Shown here piece after piece: positions 6,521-7,067 of a stretch of DNA of 7,067 nt. The stretch is from Clostridiales bacterium. GTDB taxonomy: Bacteria; Bacillota; Clostridia; Oscillospirales; Acutalibacteraceae. The stretch spans positions 1 through 7,067 of the forward strand of contig JAJQGZ010000179.1 of NCBI GenBank assembly GCA_021200075.1. The letters are read 5' to 3'. The position numbers and the translations under genes were made by a program. Under the pieces are notes generated by a model. It saw nothing but the letters and a program-made list of their open reading frames with translations, was not told the origin of the DNA and made no database searches. Numbering within the stretch: position 1 is the first letter of the stretch; every line of letters begins with the position of its first letter.

Positions 6521-6624
6521 AGTCACACTCCCGATTGCTGTAGTGTTATTAAAGCTTTAAATGTATCATCTAAAAATATGTATTATTAATATTGCACTCT
6601 GATTTTAATATATTTGATATAAAC

Positions 6625-6647
6625 AAAAAAGCAGGCAATTATGCCTG
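6625..6647 (-). terminator. Intrinsic terminator after the tRNA pair
   Basis: On the minus strand, CAGGCA-TAAT-TGCCTG is followed after one C by TTTTTT. The stem is short but perfect, with a stable 4-base loop, and the flanking A and T runs lengthen it. It lies 9 bases past the CCA end of the second tRNA. Confidence 0.85.
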
Positions 6648-6656
6648 TTTTTGTTT

Positions 6657-6732
6657 TGGTGGACACGAAGGGAGTCGAACCCTCGACCTCTGCAATGCGA
6701 ATGCAGCACTCTCCCAACTGAGCTACGCGCCC
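6657..6732 (-). tRNA. tRNA-Ala (anticodon CGC)
   Basis: The 76-nt cloverleaf has acceptor arm GGGCGCG/CGTGTCC with a G3-U70 pair, the alanine identity element. The D arm is GCTC..GAGT, the anticodon stem CTGCA/TGCAG encloses TTCGCAT (anticodon CGC), and the T arm contains GGTTCGA. Discriminator A and an encoded CCA follow. It decodes GCG. Confidence 0.95.
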
Positions 6733-6766
6733 AAAATACATTGACGGCATATGCCGATATTAACAA

Positions 6767-6842
6767 TGGTGGAGCATAGGGGACTTGAACCCCTGACCCC
6801 CACACTGCCAGTGTGGTGCGCTCCCAGCTGCGCTAATGCCCC
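6767..6842 (-). tRNA. tRNA-Ala (anticodon GGC)
   Basis: The 76-nt cloverleaf has acceptor arm GGGGCAT/ATGCTCC, again with G3-U70. The D arm is GCGC..GCGC, the anticodon stem CCACA/TGTGG encloses CTGGCAG (anticodon GGC), and the T arm AGGGG/CCCCT encloses TTCAAGT. Discriminator A and an encoded CCA follow. It reads GCC (and GCU by wobble). It is transcribed first of the pair, with 34 bp between the genes. Confidence 0.95.
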
Positions 6843-6861
6843 AAAATTGCGGTGAAACCAT

Positions 6862-6926
6862 AATGTATATAGCATATGTGGCTTGACCAATATATGTATT
6901 ATATTACACCGATTTAAAAAAGTAAA
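6862..6926 (-). promoter_or_regulatory. Promoter(s) of the tRNA pair
   Basis: The stronger candidate is TTTACT (6921-6926), a 17-bp spacer and a perfect TATAAT (6898-6903), giving a leader of about 49 bases. A closer, weaker one is TTGGTC (6885-6890), 17 bp, TACATT (6862-6867), starting about 13 bases before the tRNA. Either could drive both tRNAs; the first fits the consensus better. Confidence 0.55.
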
Positions 6927-7067
6927 GAACTTTTTTTAAAAATGTTCTCAGTCTGTCGATAAAGCGGTCATAACCGCACCGTTAAATAATCAGCTGTAGA
7001 TTATTTGCCTATTTAAATGGCCGATTGTAAAATGAAGTTGAACATCTAAAAAATCCATAGCGATTGA
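6926..7067. other. Hairpin-rich edge region without a clear gene
   Basis: Three inverted repeats stand in a row. AGAAC..GTTCT lies at 6926-6948 with T/A runs between the arms. GCGGT-CATA-ACCGC is at 6964-6977. AAATAATC (6984-6991) pairs with GATTATTT (6999-7006) across a 7-base loop. On the minus strand a frame is open from the edge to a TGA at 6990-6992 (about 25 codons); it could be the tail of a gene beyond the window, but it shows no recognisable motif. No RNA family is recognised. Confidence 0.35.

Noticed and set aside
6605..6805. Minus-strand frame of 66 codons over the tRNAs
   Set aside because: It consists of translated tRNA sequence, a known source of false ORFs.
6990..7067. Minus-strand open frame running off the right edge
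   Set aside because: Only about 25 codons are visible, with no motif, and its stop lies inside a hairpin; it cannot be supported as a gene.

Overview
The window reads as AT-rich, low-GC Gram-positive anaerobe DNA, most likely from a gut-type member of Clostridia. The evidence is the iron-sulfur flavoprotein operon of anaerobic redox metabolism, strong AGGAGG-type ribosome binding sites, and tRNA genes that encode CCA. No marker gene allows a finer placement. Every gene I can support lies on the minus strand, so transcription runs from right to left.

Right to left. The right edge (about 6930-7067) is non-coding or undecided and rich in small hairpins. Next come two alanine tRNA genes (anticodons GGC then CGC) with a good promoter and a clear terminator. 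Then a Cof-type HAD phosphatase follows (5692-6520), whose reading frame is broken by one extra base in a G6 run. After an imperfect terminator hairpin comes the core of the window, a tight three-gene operon (5506 to 1058): a NuoE/HydC-like [2Fe-2S] protein, a NuoF/HydB-like FMN and Fe-S NAD(H) protein, and a 737-residue fusion. The fusion joins a [2Fe-2S] domain, a GltD/NfnB-like FAD/NADP(H) oxidoreductase and a 2x[4Fe-4S] ferredoxin domain. No hydrogenase H-cluster domain is present. This set and order fit the Stn (Sporomusa-type Nfn) electron-bifurcating transhydrogenases. These are known to couple NADPH, NAD+ and ferredoxin; the assignment here is by architecture.

Left of the operon lies a decayed cassette of two small membrane-protein genes. 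The first (524-923) carries a frameshift and an in-frame TAG. The second (301-481) has lost its middle and its frame. The cassette keeps a well-formed promoter (-35 TCGACA, 17 bp, -10 TATAAT) and an 18-bp palindrome resembling a Rex (NADH/NAD+ sensor) operator just after the predicted start. It may therefore once have been redox-controlled like its neighbour.

The left 300 bp hold what looks like the end of an insertion sequence (1-44), a hybrid promoter formed at its junction, a strong hairpin terminator, and three more inverted repeats packed into under 200 bp. The main points for a second look are the transhydrogenase, the dead cassette with its intact control region, the frameshifted phosphatase, and the structured block at the left.
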